DNA from: Alphaproteobacteria bacterium
GTDB lineage: Bacteria; Pseudomonadota; Alphaproteobacteria; Acetobacterales; Acetobacteraceae
Length of the DNA: 64,000 bases
Reading direction: 5' to 3'
Assembly: GCA_026400815.1 (NCBI GenBank)
Contig: JAPLOI010000026.1
Span: 1-64,000, forward strand
Below, in pieces: positions 1-8,422 of the stretch (positions are counted from its first letter, which is position 1; the number at the start of each line of letters is the position of its first letter). The position numbers and the translations under genes are program-made. Under the pieces are notes generated by a model. That model was given only the letters and a program-made list of their open reading frames with translations, did no database searches and was not told the origin of the DNA.

Positions 1-8
1 GGTGGCCC

Positions 9-470
9 GTGCCATGGCGCGCCCGGCTGGGCGTGCCGGAGCGGAGCGTAGGCAGGACCAGCCGGGCGCGGCAAGATTGTCTGCGGGGCAGGTGGGCGGT
101 AGCCGAGGGCACTGTGCGGGCGGACTGTGTTGTAGTGCCGGAACTCGGCATCGGGGACGAGCTGGCAACCGATTTCGGGGCGTCCTGCGGCTATCTCGCC
201 ACGGGTGTGCACCCCAGCGCCGATGCCCAGCGGACCTGCGACCTCGTCGCCGCCTCCCTCAACACCCCGCAGCGCCCCGGCTTCGCGGCCGAGCATTTGG
301 GCGCATCCGATGGCGGTGGCGCCCTGGGTGAGGCGTTTCTGTCGTGCGCGGGCCCGCAGTTGCGGGCGGCGCGGGACCTGTTTCTCGGCTGGGCGGATGA
401 CCCCGCCAGCCTTTCGTTGCTGCGCTCCGCCTGGAAACGCGGCTTCTCCATCGACATGAACGGAGGCTGA
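9..470 (+). CDS. Hypothetical protein upstream of gas-vesicle remnant (may be 5' partial)
   Basis: I do not recognise this 153-residue product. The frame opens with GTG only 9 bases from the window edge, so the true start may lie outside. Codons from about residue 45 onward have the strong GC3 expected of a real gene here, whereas the first 40 residues are Arg-rich and less convincing. The stop lies 4 bases before the next gene and the Shine-Dalgarno-like ggagg of that gene overlaps this gene's end, which suggests a common transcript with the gvp-type genes. No membrane segment or known motif is visible. It could be an accessory gvp gene or a fragment. Confidence 0.45.
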   Translation: MPWRARLGVPERSVGRTSRARQDCLRGRWAVAEGTVRADCVVVPELGIGDELATDFGASCGYLATGVHPSADAQRTCDLVAASLNTPQRPGFAAEHLGASDGGGALGEAFLSCAGPQLRAARDLFLGWADDPASLSLLRSAWKRGFSIDMNGG

Positions 471-474
471 CAGC

Positions 475-1065
475 ATGGCGCGGCTCACCACCCCGGCGGA
501 TCGCCCGCCCGCCATCCCGGCCGATGAAACGGACCCGGCCCTGCGGCATCTCGTGCAGAATCCGGAGATCGCCACCTCGGAGGCGATTGCCGATCTGGAG
601 CGTCGCGCGCTGAGCTATCTCAGCGCCGGCTACCCCCTGCATCTGCGCGGCCCCGCCGGCAGCGGCAAGACCAGCATGGCGTTGCGGGTGGCCGAGCAGC
701 TCAAGCGGCCAATCGTGCTGCTGGTCGGCGATGCCAGCTTCGACACCCGCCGGCTGGTCGGCGGTGACGAGATCAAGCGCACCAAGCGGGTGGTGGTCGG
801 GCATCTGGCGAGCGTGGAGGCGCGCATCAGCGCGCTGCTGCTGGCGGCGGGTTGGCCGGTGCTCACCGAGCGCCAGCGGGATGGATTGCCCTGCTGGAGC
901 GTGCTCGCCCCGACGGAGGCCGGCGCTTCACCCCTCGTCCAGGCATGGCTCGCCGCCCTCACCGAGGAACTGGCACCATCCGGGCTTGCCGTGCGGCTGA
1001 CCGGACCCTGGCCGGCCTATGCCTTCGCCCGGGCGGCGCTGCAGGCGGAGGTCGCGCATGTCTGA
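475..1065 (+). CDS. GvpN-like P-loop N-terminus joined to GvpF/L-like C-terminus (chimeric gas vesicle protein)
   Basis: The 196-residue product starts like the gas-vesicle ATPase GvpN: a helix ending LSYLSAGYPLHLRGP, the Walker A motif GPAGSGKTS at about residues 61-69, and RPIVLLVGDASFDTRRLVGG. GvpN is normally about 270-320 residues with a Walker B/DEFTRS-type segment, which is absent. The last 20-30 residues instead contain LTGPWPAYAFA, which resembles the C-terminal signature of GvpF/GvpL. I infer that an in-frame deletion fused gvpN to a gvpF/L gene. A good ribosome site (ggagg) precedes ATG 475, and the stop overlaps the next gene by 8 bases. Whether the hybrid is functional is unknown; without Walker B it is unlikely to be a working ATPase. 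Confidence 0.6.
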   Translation: MARLTTPADRPPAIPADETDPALRHLVQNPEIATSEAIADLERRALSYLSAGYPLHLRGPAGSGKTSMALRVAEQLKRPIVLLVGDASFDTRRLVGGDEIKRTKRVVVGHLASVEARISALLLAAGWPVLTERQRDGLPCWSVLAPTEAGASPLVQAWLAALTEELAPSGLAVRLTGPWPAYAFARAALQAEVAHV

Positions 1066-1273
1066 CCGCATCCCCCTCACCGACGGCACGCAACCGGCCA
1101 CGCTGGTCGATGTGCTCGATCGCCTGCTGGATACCGGCGTTGTCGCCGATGGGCAGATCGTGCTGACCGTTGCCGGTGTGGACCTGGTCTATCTCGGCGT
1201 GCGCGCTTTGCTCGCCTCGGTCGACACCGCCTCGCGCATGACGCTGCTGCCCAGCGCGGGGCCGCCGGCATGA
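1058..1273 (+). CDS. GvpA/GvpJ-family gas vesicle structural protein
   Basis: This is a 71-residue protein of the GvpA/J/M/S family, the small shell or minor shell proteins of gas vesicles. The family core is visible: LVDVLDRLLDTGVV, then DGQIVLTVAGVDLVYLGVRA and LLASV. The ATG lies inside the end of the upstream gene, and the stop overlaps the ATG of gvpK (ATGA), showing tight translational coupling. The Asp- and Leu-rich pattern and the short length fit GvpJ or GvpS better than the main shell protein GvpA, but I cannot settle which. The main GvpA gene is not seen in the window. Confidence 0.75.
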   Translation: MSDRIPLTDGTQPATLVDVLDRLLDTGVVADGQIVLTVAGVDLVYLGVRALLASVDTASRMTLLPSAGPPA

Positions 1274-1578
1274 GCGTGCAGGACCTTGATATGTCGTCGT
1301 CGTCCCCCCCGGTGCTCGGCCGTATCAGCATCGATCCCGACCGGGTCGAGCAGGATCTGGCCCGGCTCGTGCTGACCCTGGTCGAGTTCCTCCGCCGCCT
1401 GATGGAGGCGCAGGCCGTCCGGCGGATGGAGGCCGAGACGATCACGCCGGAGGAGGCCGAGCGGCTTGGCCTGACCCTGCTGCGATCGCGCGATGCGGTG
1501 GTTTCGCTGTGCGAAAAGCTCGGCGTTGCCCCAGACAGCCTCAATCTGGACCTCGGACCCTTGGGTCGGTTGATGTAG
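1270..1578 (+). CDS. gvpK: Gas vesicle protein GvpK
   Basis: This 102-residue protein has the full pattern of GvpK, an accessory protein needed for gas vesicle assembly. Visible family features are RISIDPDRVEQDLARLVLTL, then LLRR-type VEFLRRLMEAQAVRRM, an EEAERLGLTL segment and the terminal LNLDLGPLGRL. The start overlaps the GvpA-like stop by 4 bases. It appears intact. It is the most reliable proof that this stretch is part of a gas vesicle cluster, which is otherwise incomplete here (no full gvpN, gvpF, gvpL, gvpG or main gvpA). Confidence 0.88.
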   Translation: MSVQDLDMSSSSPPVLGRISIDPDRVEQDLARLVLTLVEFLRRLMEAQAVRRMEAETITPEEAERLGLTLLRSRDAVVSLCEKLGVAPDSLNLDLGPLGRLM

Positions 1579-1590
1579 GGGAGCGGCCCG

Positions 1591-1941
1591 ATGGAATGGC
1601 AGAACAAGCTTGGCTGGCTGTGCCTCGCCCTCGCGGTACTGACCGGTGTGGCCGGCTTCGCCATGCTGGGGCCGCTCCTGCTGGCGGATGTCGTCGCCCA
1701 TGGCTGGACGCTGCTGCCGTTCCTCTCCGCCGTGCTCGGCTGCGCCGCCGCCGTGATCATGCTGCGATCGCAGGCGACCGTCACACATGCGGGATCCACC
1801 GCCGCGCACGCAGATACGACCGAACACGCCGACTTTCGTGTGGTGATCGAGGATAGCTGGCCACGAAGATTGCCGGCAGGATGGCAAAATACTTGGCCAC
1901 GTCGTTGGCGATGGAGAAGGTGGTCAGCGCGCCGCGGGTGA
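1591..1941 (+). pseudogene. Small membrane protein, 3' end lost at the kdpB junction
   Basis: The first 60 or so residues form a plausible inner-membrane protein with two hydrophobic helices (about residues 6-30 and 37-58). After about residue 70-85 the reading frame runs antisense into recognisable kdpB sequence and becomes Arg/Trp-rich, so the remaining part is not native. I infer that the original 3' end was lost when the gas-vesicle fragment was joined to the kdp locus. The gene follows gvpK by 12 bases and was probably the next gene of that cluster. I do not recognise the family. Confidence 0.5.
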
Positions 1942-3664
1942 TCAGCAGCTGCTTGCCGATCTCCACCACCTCGATCAGCTTCGTCGGGTCGCTGTCGAGA
2001 TCCACCATGTTGCCGGCCTCGCGCGCCGCCTGGGTGCCGGTTTGCATCGCCAGGCCCACATCGGCCTGGGCCAGCGCCGGGGCGTCGTTGGTGCCGTCGC
2101 CGGCCATGGCCACCAGCCTGCCCTCGGCCTGGGCGGCGCGGATATAGGCCAGCTTCTGCTCCGGCGTGGCCTCGGCGATGAAATCGTCCACCCCGGCCTC
2201 GGCGGCGATGGCCGCGGCGGTCAGGCGGTTGTCCCCGGTGACCATCACGGTGCGGATACCCATCGCGCGCAGCGCCTCGAAGCGGGCGTGCATGCCGTCC
2301 TTCACGATGTCCTTCAGCTCGATGGCGCCGAGCAGCACGCCGTTGCGCGCCACCGCCAGCGGGGTGCCGCCGGCGCGCGCGATGCCATCGACACTGGCGC
2401 GGAACCCGGCCGGCGCGGGCTCGGCCAGCAACGCCAGCACCGCGTCAACGGCGCCCTTGCGCAGCTTGTCGGCCCCCAGGTCCAGCCCCGACAGCCGGGT
2501 CTGGGCGGTGAAGGGCACCACCACGGCCCCGTGCGGCAGGTCTCCGGGAACAATGCCGTGCCGATCCCGCGCCAGGGCCAGGATGGAACGGCCCTCCGGC
2601 GTTTCGTCGCCCAGGCTGGCCAGCACCGCCGCCTCGGCCACTTCGCGTTCAGACACGCCCGGCGCGGGCAGGAAGGCGGCAGCCTGGCGGTTGCCCAGCG
2701 TGATGGTGCCGGTCTTGTCCAGCAGCAGCACATCCACGTCGCCCGCCGCCTCCACCGCGCGGCCAGAGGTGGCGAGCACGTTGAAGCGTACCAGCCGGTC
2801 CATGCCGGCGATGCCGATGGCCGAGAGCAGGCCGCCAATCGTGGTGGGGATCAGCGTGACCAGAAGTGCTGCCAACACCGCCACGGAGGGCGCCTGCCCG
2901 CTCCAGCCGGCGAAGCCCACCAGCGTGGCCACCGCGATCAGGAAGATGATCGTCATGCCGGCGAGCAGGATGTCGAGCGCGATCTCGTTCGGCGTTTTCT
3001 GGCGCGAGGCACCCTCCACCAGCGCGATCATGCGGTCGAGGAAGCTGCTGCCGGCGGCGGCGGTCACGCGCACCACGAGCCAGTCGGACACCACCAGCGT
3101 GCCGCCGGTCACCGCGCTGCGATCGCCGCCGCTCTCGCGGATCACCGCAGCGCTTTCGCCGGTGACGGCCGCCTCGTTCACGCTGGCAATGCCCTGGACC
3201 ACCTCGCCATCGGCGGGAACGAGGTCGCCGGCCTCCACCAGCAACAGGTCGCCCACACGCAGCTCGGCGGCGGGGCGCGGCTGCCACAGTGCGCGGTCAT
3301 CCGGCCGCAGCAGCAGCTTTGCCACGGTCTCCCCGCGGGTGCGGCGCAACGCATCAGCCTGCGCCCGGCCGCGCCCTTCGGCCACCGCCTCGGCAAAGGT
3401 GGCGAACAACACCGTCAGCCACAGCCACAGCGCGATGCCGGCCTGGAACGGCCAGGGCTGGCCGGTGGCGAAGGCGCGGGCGGCCAGAAGGCTCACCAGG
3501 ATCGCCACCACCTCGGTGGTGAAGATCACGGGATTGCGCACCAGGTGGCGCGGGTTGAGCTTGCGCAGCGCGTCCTGCGCGGCGCGGCGCAGCAGGGCCG
3601 GGTCGGCCAGGGGGGCGGCCGTGCGGGTGCCGCGGCGTGGCGCGGCGAGGGGGGAGGCGTCCAT
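1781..3664 (-). pseudogene. kdpB: K+-transporting ATPase subunit B, C-terminally truncated
   Basis: KdpB is the P-type ATPase subunit of the high-affinity Kdp K+ pump. The 627-residue frame has the early transmembrane pair (about residues 45-90), the TGES actuator motif, the phosphorylation site DKTGT with Asp at about residue 316, the MVTGDN and [14 protein letters not shown] motifs, and membrane helix [18 protein letters not shown]. Homology stops near the residues VASYP. The final 20 residues are foreign and come from the antisense of the gas-vesicle side. KdpB is usually about 680-690 residues, so the last membrane helices are missing, and no kdpC follows. The protein is very unlikely to pump K+. 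Confidence 0.85.
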
Positions 3665-3675
3665 GGTACGAGTTC

Positions 3676-5372
3676 CTAGAAGATCTTGCCGGCGGCGAGC
3701 GCGAAGTGCTCGGCCAGCGGGCCCAGGGCGAGCGCGGGCATGAACTGCAGCCCGCCCAGGATCAGGATCACGCCGGCCAGGAGGCCTGCGAAAAGCGGGC
3801 CATGCGTGGGGAAGGTGCCGGCGGAGGCGGCCAGCTTCGGCTTGGCGGCGATGCTGCCGGCGATCGCCATCACCGGCACCACATAGGCGAAGCGGCCCAG
3901 CAGAATGGCGATGCCCAGCGTGGTGTTCAGCCAGGGCATGTCGGCCGTGAGCCCGCCAAAGGCCGAGCCGTTGTTCCCCGCCGCCGAGCTATAGGCGTAG
4001 AGCATCTCCGAAAGCCCATGCGGCCCGGCATCCTGGATGGAGGCAACCGCCGCCGGCAGCGCCATGGACACCGCGCCGAAGCCCAGGATCGCGGCCGGCA
4101 GCACCAGCACCGCGAGCATGGCCAGCTTGATCTCGCGCGCCTGCACCTTCTTGCCCAGGTATTCCGGCGTGCGCCCCACCATCAGCCCGGCGACGAACAC
4201 CGCCAGCAGGGCGAATACCAGCATGCCATAGAGGCCAGAGCCGACGCCGCCGGGCAGCACCTCGCCCAGCTGGATCAGGAACAGCGGCACCAGCCCGCCC
4301 AGCGGCGTGAAGCTGTCGAACATGGCATTCACCGCGCCGCAGGAGGCACCGGTGGTTGTGGCGGTGAACAGCGCCATCAGCGCCATGCCGAAGCGCACCT
4401 CCTTGCCCTCCATGTTGCCCATGGCGGGATCGAGGCCGGCCGCGATGTGCAGCGGGTTGCCGCCCGCTTCGGCGGCGTACACCAGCGCCGTGGCCACCAC
4501 GACGTAGGCCAGCATCACCGCCAGCAGTGCGCGGCCCTGGCGCGCGTCGCCCACGATGTGGCCGAAGGCCAGCGCCAGCGCGAAGGGGATGATCTGCTGC
4601 GCCCAGATCTGCGCCGCGGTCGCCAGCGCCGGGGGCCCTCGAACGGGTGGGCCGAGTTGGCGCCAAAGAAGCCGCCGCCATTGGTGCCCAGGTGCTTGAT
4701 GGCGATCTGGAACGCGGCCGGGCCGAGCGGGATCACCTGCGTGGCGCCCTCCAGCGTGGTGGCCTCCGCATTGGCCGCCAGCGTCTGCGGCATGCCCATG
4801 GCCACGAAGGCGAGCCCGAGCACAAGGGCCAACGGCAGCAGCAGGTAGAGCGTCACGCGCACGAAATCGGCCCAGAAATTGCCGAGGTCCTGCAGCTTGC
4901 CGGCCGCGAACGCGCGCGAAACCGCCAAGGCGAGCGCGATGCCGGTGGCGGCGGAGAGGAAGTTCTGCACCGACAGCCCGGCCATCTGGCTGAGGTTGCT
5001 CATCGCCGCCTCGCCGCTATAGGCCTGCCAGTCGGTATTGGTCACGAAGCTCGCGGCGGTATTGAAGGCAAGCCACGGCCCGATGCCGCCAAACCCCTGC
5101 GGGTTCAGCGGCAGCACGCCCTGCAGCCGCAGCAGCAGATACAGCAGCACGAACCCCGCGGCGTTGGCGGCAAGCATGGCCAGCGTGTAGCCGCGCCAGC
5201 CCATGCCGCGCGCAGGATCGATGCCGCAGGCGGCGTAGATCGGGCGTTCCAGCACGGCAAGAAAGCGCACCCGCCCAGCCGCCACGGCGGCGATGTAGCG
5301 GGCCAGCGGGATTGCCGTGGCCAGGATGGCCGCCAGCACGAGCGCGATCTGCGCCCATCCGTTCCAGGTCAT
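3676..5372 (-). pseudogene. kdpA: K+-transporting ATPase subunit A with one-base frameshift
   Basis: KdpA is the channel-like K+-binding subunit of the Kdp pump. The N-terminal frame (start 5372) carries [18 protein letters not shown] and ends its homology at [19 protein letters not shown]. Just after that the frame breaks, and the remainder ([18 protein letters not shown], then [16 protein letters not shown] and GNNGSAFGG) continues in another frame to 3676. Adding one C to the C-run (plus-strand G-run 4631-4635) restores one continuous KdpA of about 565 residues. The break could be a real inactivating mutation or a homopolymer sequencing error. It lies 11 bases upstream of kdpB. Confidence 0.85.
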
Positions 5373-5394
5373 GTCGGGGGTCCTAGAGCAATAT

Positions 5395-5420
5395 CCGATC
5401 CGGCGGAAACGCCGGATCGG
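5395..5420. repeat. Perfect 11-bp palindrome with GAAA loop between kdpF and kdpA
   Basis: The plus strand reads CCGATCCGGCG, GAAA, CGCCGGATCGG, a perfect 11-bp stem with a tetraloop. It is placed in the 65-base gap between kdpF and kdpA, just before the kdpA start. It has no T-run, so a simple terminator is unlikely. An mRNA processing hairpin or a dispersed REP-like unit are the options. The flanks (gagcaatat and gtgctaaatcaaag) look like part of a longer repeat, but no second copy was noticed in the window. Confidence 0.6.
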
Positions 5421-5437
5421 AAGATTTGCGTGCTAAA

Positions 5438-5524
5438 TCAAAGGTCTTCGGGGCGCAGCAGCGCCCACAGCAGGTAGCCCAGCAGCGCGGCGGTCACGGC
5501 GCCGCCCAGAACCAGTTCCAGCAT
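5438..5524 (-). CDS. kdpF: K+-transporting ATPase small subunit KdpF
   Basis: This 28-residue single-helix membrane peptide matches KdpF, a small stabilising subunit of the Kdp complex. The sequence has LVLGGAVTAALLGYLLWALL followed by the KdpF-like ending RPEDL. It begins 5 bases after the stop of the 32-residue peptide and lies 65 bases upstream of kdpA, in the usual kdpF-kdpA order. It was found by reading the frame directly, because a much longer antisense-type frame masks its start. Confidence 0.82.
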   Translation of the reverse strand: MLELVLGGAVTAALLGYLLWALLRPEDL

Positions 5525-5529
5525 GGCGG

Positions 5530-5628
5530 TCACACCCGCTCGCAGCCGGCGGCATAGGCCGCCATCAGGGCGAAGAACCCCACCCCCAGGCCGAACAGCA
5601 GAATGTCTTGCAGCAGGATGTCGAGCAT
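5530..5628 (-). CDS. 32-residue membrane peptide at the head of the kdp operon
   Basis: A short frame reads MLDILLQDILLFGLGVGF, then an Ala-rich helix, and ends AAGCERV. It has one predicted membrane helix (about residues 8-26). A ggaggg ribosome site lies 5-10 bases upstream of the ATG. Similar tiny genes ending in a GC[ED]R-type motif are often found directly before kdpF in other Proteobacteria (recollection, not checked). It is 5 bases upstream of kdpF, so it would be co-translated. Function is unknown; membership of the Kdp complex is inference. Confidence 0.65.
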   Translation of the reverse strand: MLDILLQDILLFGLGVGFFALMAAYAAGCERV

Positions 5629-5701
5629 GGATCCCTCCAGCGATGGTCGGCGAAGGGGTAGCGGCGGGCGCCGCAAAATCGCCATGTGAGTTCCGGGCCG
5701 G

Positions 5702-5723
5702 GCGCATAAAGAGCGCGTAAAGA
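5702..5723. promoter_or_regulatory. Candidate KdpE operator: tandem 11-bp repeat
   Basis: The divergent region between the kdpF-side genes (minus) and kdpD (plus) has two head-to-tail copies, GCGCATAAAGA and GCGCGTAAAGA, differing at one base. On the minus strand this places TTTAC and TTTAT 11 bases apart. The known E. coli KdpE site also has two TTTA elements about one helical turn apart. The repeats are 74 bases from the 32-residue peptide start and 39 bases from kdpD, so one site could control both directions. Assignment is inference from position and spacing. Confidence 0.5.
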
Positions 5724-5761
5724 CCGGCGCATACGGGCGCCCGCGCTGCTAATCTGCCGCC

Positions 5762-8422
5762 ATGCCGCACGAGCCGCACCGCCCCGATCCCGATGCCCTC
5801 CTGGCGCAGGTGCAGCGCGCGGGGCGCGGCCGGCTGAAGGTGTTCCTCGGCGCCGCCCCCGGCGTGGGCAAGACCTTCGAGATGCTGGCCGAGGCCCGCC
5901 GCCGGCGCGCGGGCGGGGAGGATGTGCTGGTCGGCCTGGTGGAGACGCATGGCCGGGCAGAGACCGAGGCGGCCATCGGCGACCTGCCGGTGCTGCCGCG
6001 CGCGCGCCTGGAATACCGTGGCCAGGCGCTGGAGGAATTCGACCTCGACGCCGCCCTGCTGCGCCGCCCGGCGGTCCTGCTGCTGGACGAGCTCGCCCAC
6101 ACCAACGCCCCCGGCAGCCGCCACCTGAAGCGCTGGCAGGATGTGGAGGAGCTGCGCCGTGCCGGCATCGAGGTCTGGACCGCCCTGAACATCCAGCACC
6201 TGGAGAGCCTCGGCGAGGCGGTGGCCCGCATCACCGGCGTGCGCGTGGCCGAAACGGTGCCCGACCAGGTGCTGGCCGAGGCCGATGCCGTGGAGCTGAT
6301 CGACATCCCGCCCGCCGAGCTGATCGAGCGCATGCGCCAGGGCCAGATCTACCGCCCAGACCAGGCCCGGCGCGCACTCCAAGGCTTCTTCCGCGAGGGC
6401 AATCTCGCCGCGCTGCGCGAACTCGCCCTGCGCCGCACCGCCGAGCGCGTGGACGACGACGTGACGCACTACATGCGCGCCAACGCCATCGTCGGCCCCT
6501 GGCCCGCAGGTGCCCGGGTGGTGGCGCTGGTGGGCGGCGACCCCGGCGCCTTGCAGGTGGTGCGCGCGGCACGGCGCATCGCCGATGCGCTGAAGGCGCC
6601 GCTGCTGGTGCTGCATGTCGAGACCTTCCGCACCGCCGAGAGCGACCCGGACCCGGTGCTGCGCCTGGCGGAGCGCCTGGGTGCGACGGTGGAAACAGTG
6701 CTGGCGCGCGACATCCCGGGCGCCGTGCTGCAGCACGCGGCGGCGCACAACGCCACCCACCTGGTGATGGGCCGCGGCCATCCACCGCTCTGGCGGCGCC
6801 TGCTGGGGCGCACCCTGAGTGGCATCCTCCTGCGCCGCGCCACCGATTTCACCCTGCATTTGGTGCCGCAGCCGCCAGGCCCGCGTCGGCCGCCCCCCTG
6901 GCGCATACCCTCACTGCCGGCCTGGCTGGGCTGGGCCGTACCGCCGGCCCTGGTGGCCGGTGCCACGGCGGTGGCCCTGGGGCTGGACGGCAGCGTGCCA
7001 GAGGGCGCGCTGGGCATGATCTACCTTGTGCCGGTGGTGGCGTCCGCGGTGGCACTGGGGCCGATCGCTGGCGTGCTAGCGGCCATCCAGGCCTTTCTCG
7101 CCTGGAACATCCTGTTCCTGCCGCCCCGCTACGAGCTGGCCATCGCCGGGCCGCAAGACATCGTGGGCGTTGTCGTCTTCACGATCATCGCGCTGCTGCT
7201 GGCTGGCACCACCGGCGGGCTCGGCCGCTCCATGCGCGCCGCCACCGCCCGCATGCTGGGGCTGCGACGGCTGGTCCAGCTCAGCCGGCGGCTGGGTGCC
7301 GCGCAGGACCGCGCAGAGCTGATGGAGGCGATCACCGAGGAAGCCGCGCGCCTGGTCGGCGGCGCCAGCTGCGTGCTGCTGCCGTTGCCGCCGGTCTTGG
7401 GGCAAACGGGGCCGGGGCAAACCGCGCCGGACCTCGTCGTGCGCGCCACCCGCCCGATCGACGCGGACCCCGACACCGCCTCCCTGGCCGCCGCACGCTG
7501 GGCCATGGCCCATGCCCGCCCGGCCGGCTACGGCACCGCAACCCTGCCTTCGGTCGCCTGGCAGTTCCGCCCGATGCGCACCGCGCGCGGCACGGTGGGG
7601 CTGGTGGGCGTGCAGCTCTCCGCCCCGCTCGATGCCACCGCAGACCGCGCGCTGGAGGCGCTGATCGACCAGGCCGCCATCGCGCTGGAACGCCAGGAGC
7701 TGATGGAGGAGCGCGCCATCGCCGGCGCGCGCGCGGAAACCGAGGCCCTGCGCACCGCGCTCCTCACCTCCCTGGGCCACGACCTGCGCACGCCGCTCAC
7801 CTCCATCCGCGGCGCCATCGCCACCCTGCGCACCGCCGGCCCCGCCTTGTCGGAGGCGACCCGCGAAGACCTGCTGGCCGCCGCCGAGGAGGAGACGGAG
7901 CGCCTGTCCGCCTGGCTGAACAGCATCATCGGCATCGTGCGCCTGGAAAGCGGCCAGGTGACCCCGCGGCGCGAGATCGTGGATATCGCCGAGGCGCTGC
8001 GCGAGGCCGCCGGCCGCGCGGCCCAGCGCACGGGCCGCCAGGTGGCGCTGGAAGCCCCGGATACGCTGGCCGCCCCGGGGTTGGACCCGGCGCTGCTGCA
8101 TCAGGTGCTGGGCAACCTGCTCGAGAATGCATTGAAATTCTCCAGCCCCGATGGGCAGGTGGCGGCGCGGGCCCGGCCGCTTCCCGGCGAGGTGCAGATC
8201 GTGGTGGAGGATGACGGCCCCGGCATCGCGCCGGCCGACCTGCCGCGCATCTTCGACCCGTTCTTCCGCGCCACGCGCACCGACCGCGTGGCGGCGGGCA
8301 GCGGGCTCGGGCTGGCCATCGCCCATGGCCTGACCCATGCCATGGGCGGGCGGATCGCCGCCGCCAGCCCCATCGCCGGCGGCCACGGCACGCGCCTGGA
8401 ACTGCGGTTCCCCGTGCCATGA
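5762..8422 (+). CDS. kdpD: Sensor histidine kinase KdpD
   Basis: KdpD senses K+ limitation or osmotic stress and phosphorylates KdpE. The 886-residue protein has the expected modules. These are an N-terminal KdpD domain (about 20-230) with Walker A GAAPGVGKT at residues 30-38 and a B-type LLLDELAHTNAP around residue 109; a USP-like domain (about 240-370); a four-helix DUF4118 membrane block (about 395-500); a GAF-like region; a HisKA box SLGHDLRTPLTSIRGA with phospho-acceptor His about 673; and a HATPase with VLGNLLENALKFS, DDGPGI and GSGLGLAI. The length fits the family. It is divergent from the broken kdp structural genes and overlaps kdpE by 4 bases. Confidence 0.95.
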   Translation: MPHEPHRPDPDALLAQVQRAGRGRLKVFLGAAPGVGKTFEMLAEARRRRAGGEDVLVGLVETHGRAETEAAIGDLPVLPRARLEYRGQALEEFDLDAALLRRPAVLLLDELAHTNAPGSRHLKRWQDVEELRRAGIEVWTALNIQHLESLGEAVARITGVRVAETVPDQVLAEADAVELIDIPPAELIERMRQGQIYRPDQARRALQGFFREGNLAALRELALRRTAERVDDDVTHYMRANAIVGPWPAGARVVALVGGDPGALQVVRAARRIADALKAPLLVLHVETFRTAESDPDPVLRLAERLGATVETVLARDIPGAVLQHAAAHNATHLVMGRGHPPLWRRLLGRTLSGILLRRATDFTLHLVPQPPGPRRPPPWRIPSLPAWLGWAVPPALVAGATAVALGLDGSVPEGALGMIYLVPVVASAVALGPIAGVLAAIQAFLAWNILFLPPRYELAIAGPQDIVGVVVFTIIALLLAGTTGGLGRSMRAATARMLGLRRLVQLSRRLGAAQDRAELMEAITEEAARLVGGASCVLLPLPPVLGQTGPGQTAPDLVVRATRPIDADPDTASLAAARWAMAHARPAGYGTATLPSVAWQFRPMRTARGTVGLVGVQLSAPLDATADRALEALIDQAAIALERQELMEERAIAGARAETEALRTALLTSLGHDLRTPLTSIRGAIATLRTAGPALSEATREDLLAAAEEETERLSAWLNSIIGIVRLESGQVTPRREIVDIAEALREAAGRAAQRTGRQVALEAPDTLAAPGLDPALLHQVLGNLLENALKFSSPDGQVAARARPLPGEVQIVVEDDGPGIAPADLPRIFDPFFRATRTDRVAAGSGLGLAIAHGLTHAMGGRIAAASPIAGGHGTRLELRFPVP

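Noticed and set aside
2042-3743. Long plus-strand frames opposite kdpB
   Set aside because: Composition is low-complexity and no family motif is visible; kdpB on the other strand explains the sequence.
4631-4635. Programmed frameshift in kdpA
   Set aside because: The site is a plain homopolymer run without a recognisable slippery heptamer or stimulatory structure, and kdpB/kdpC are also damaged, so mutation or sequencing error is simpler.
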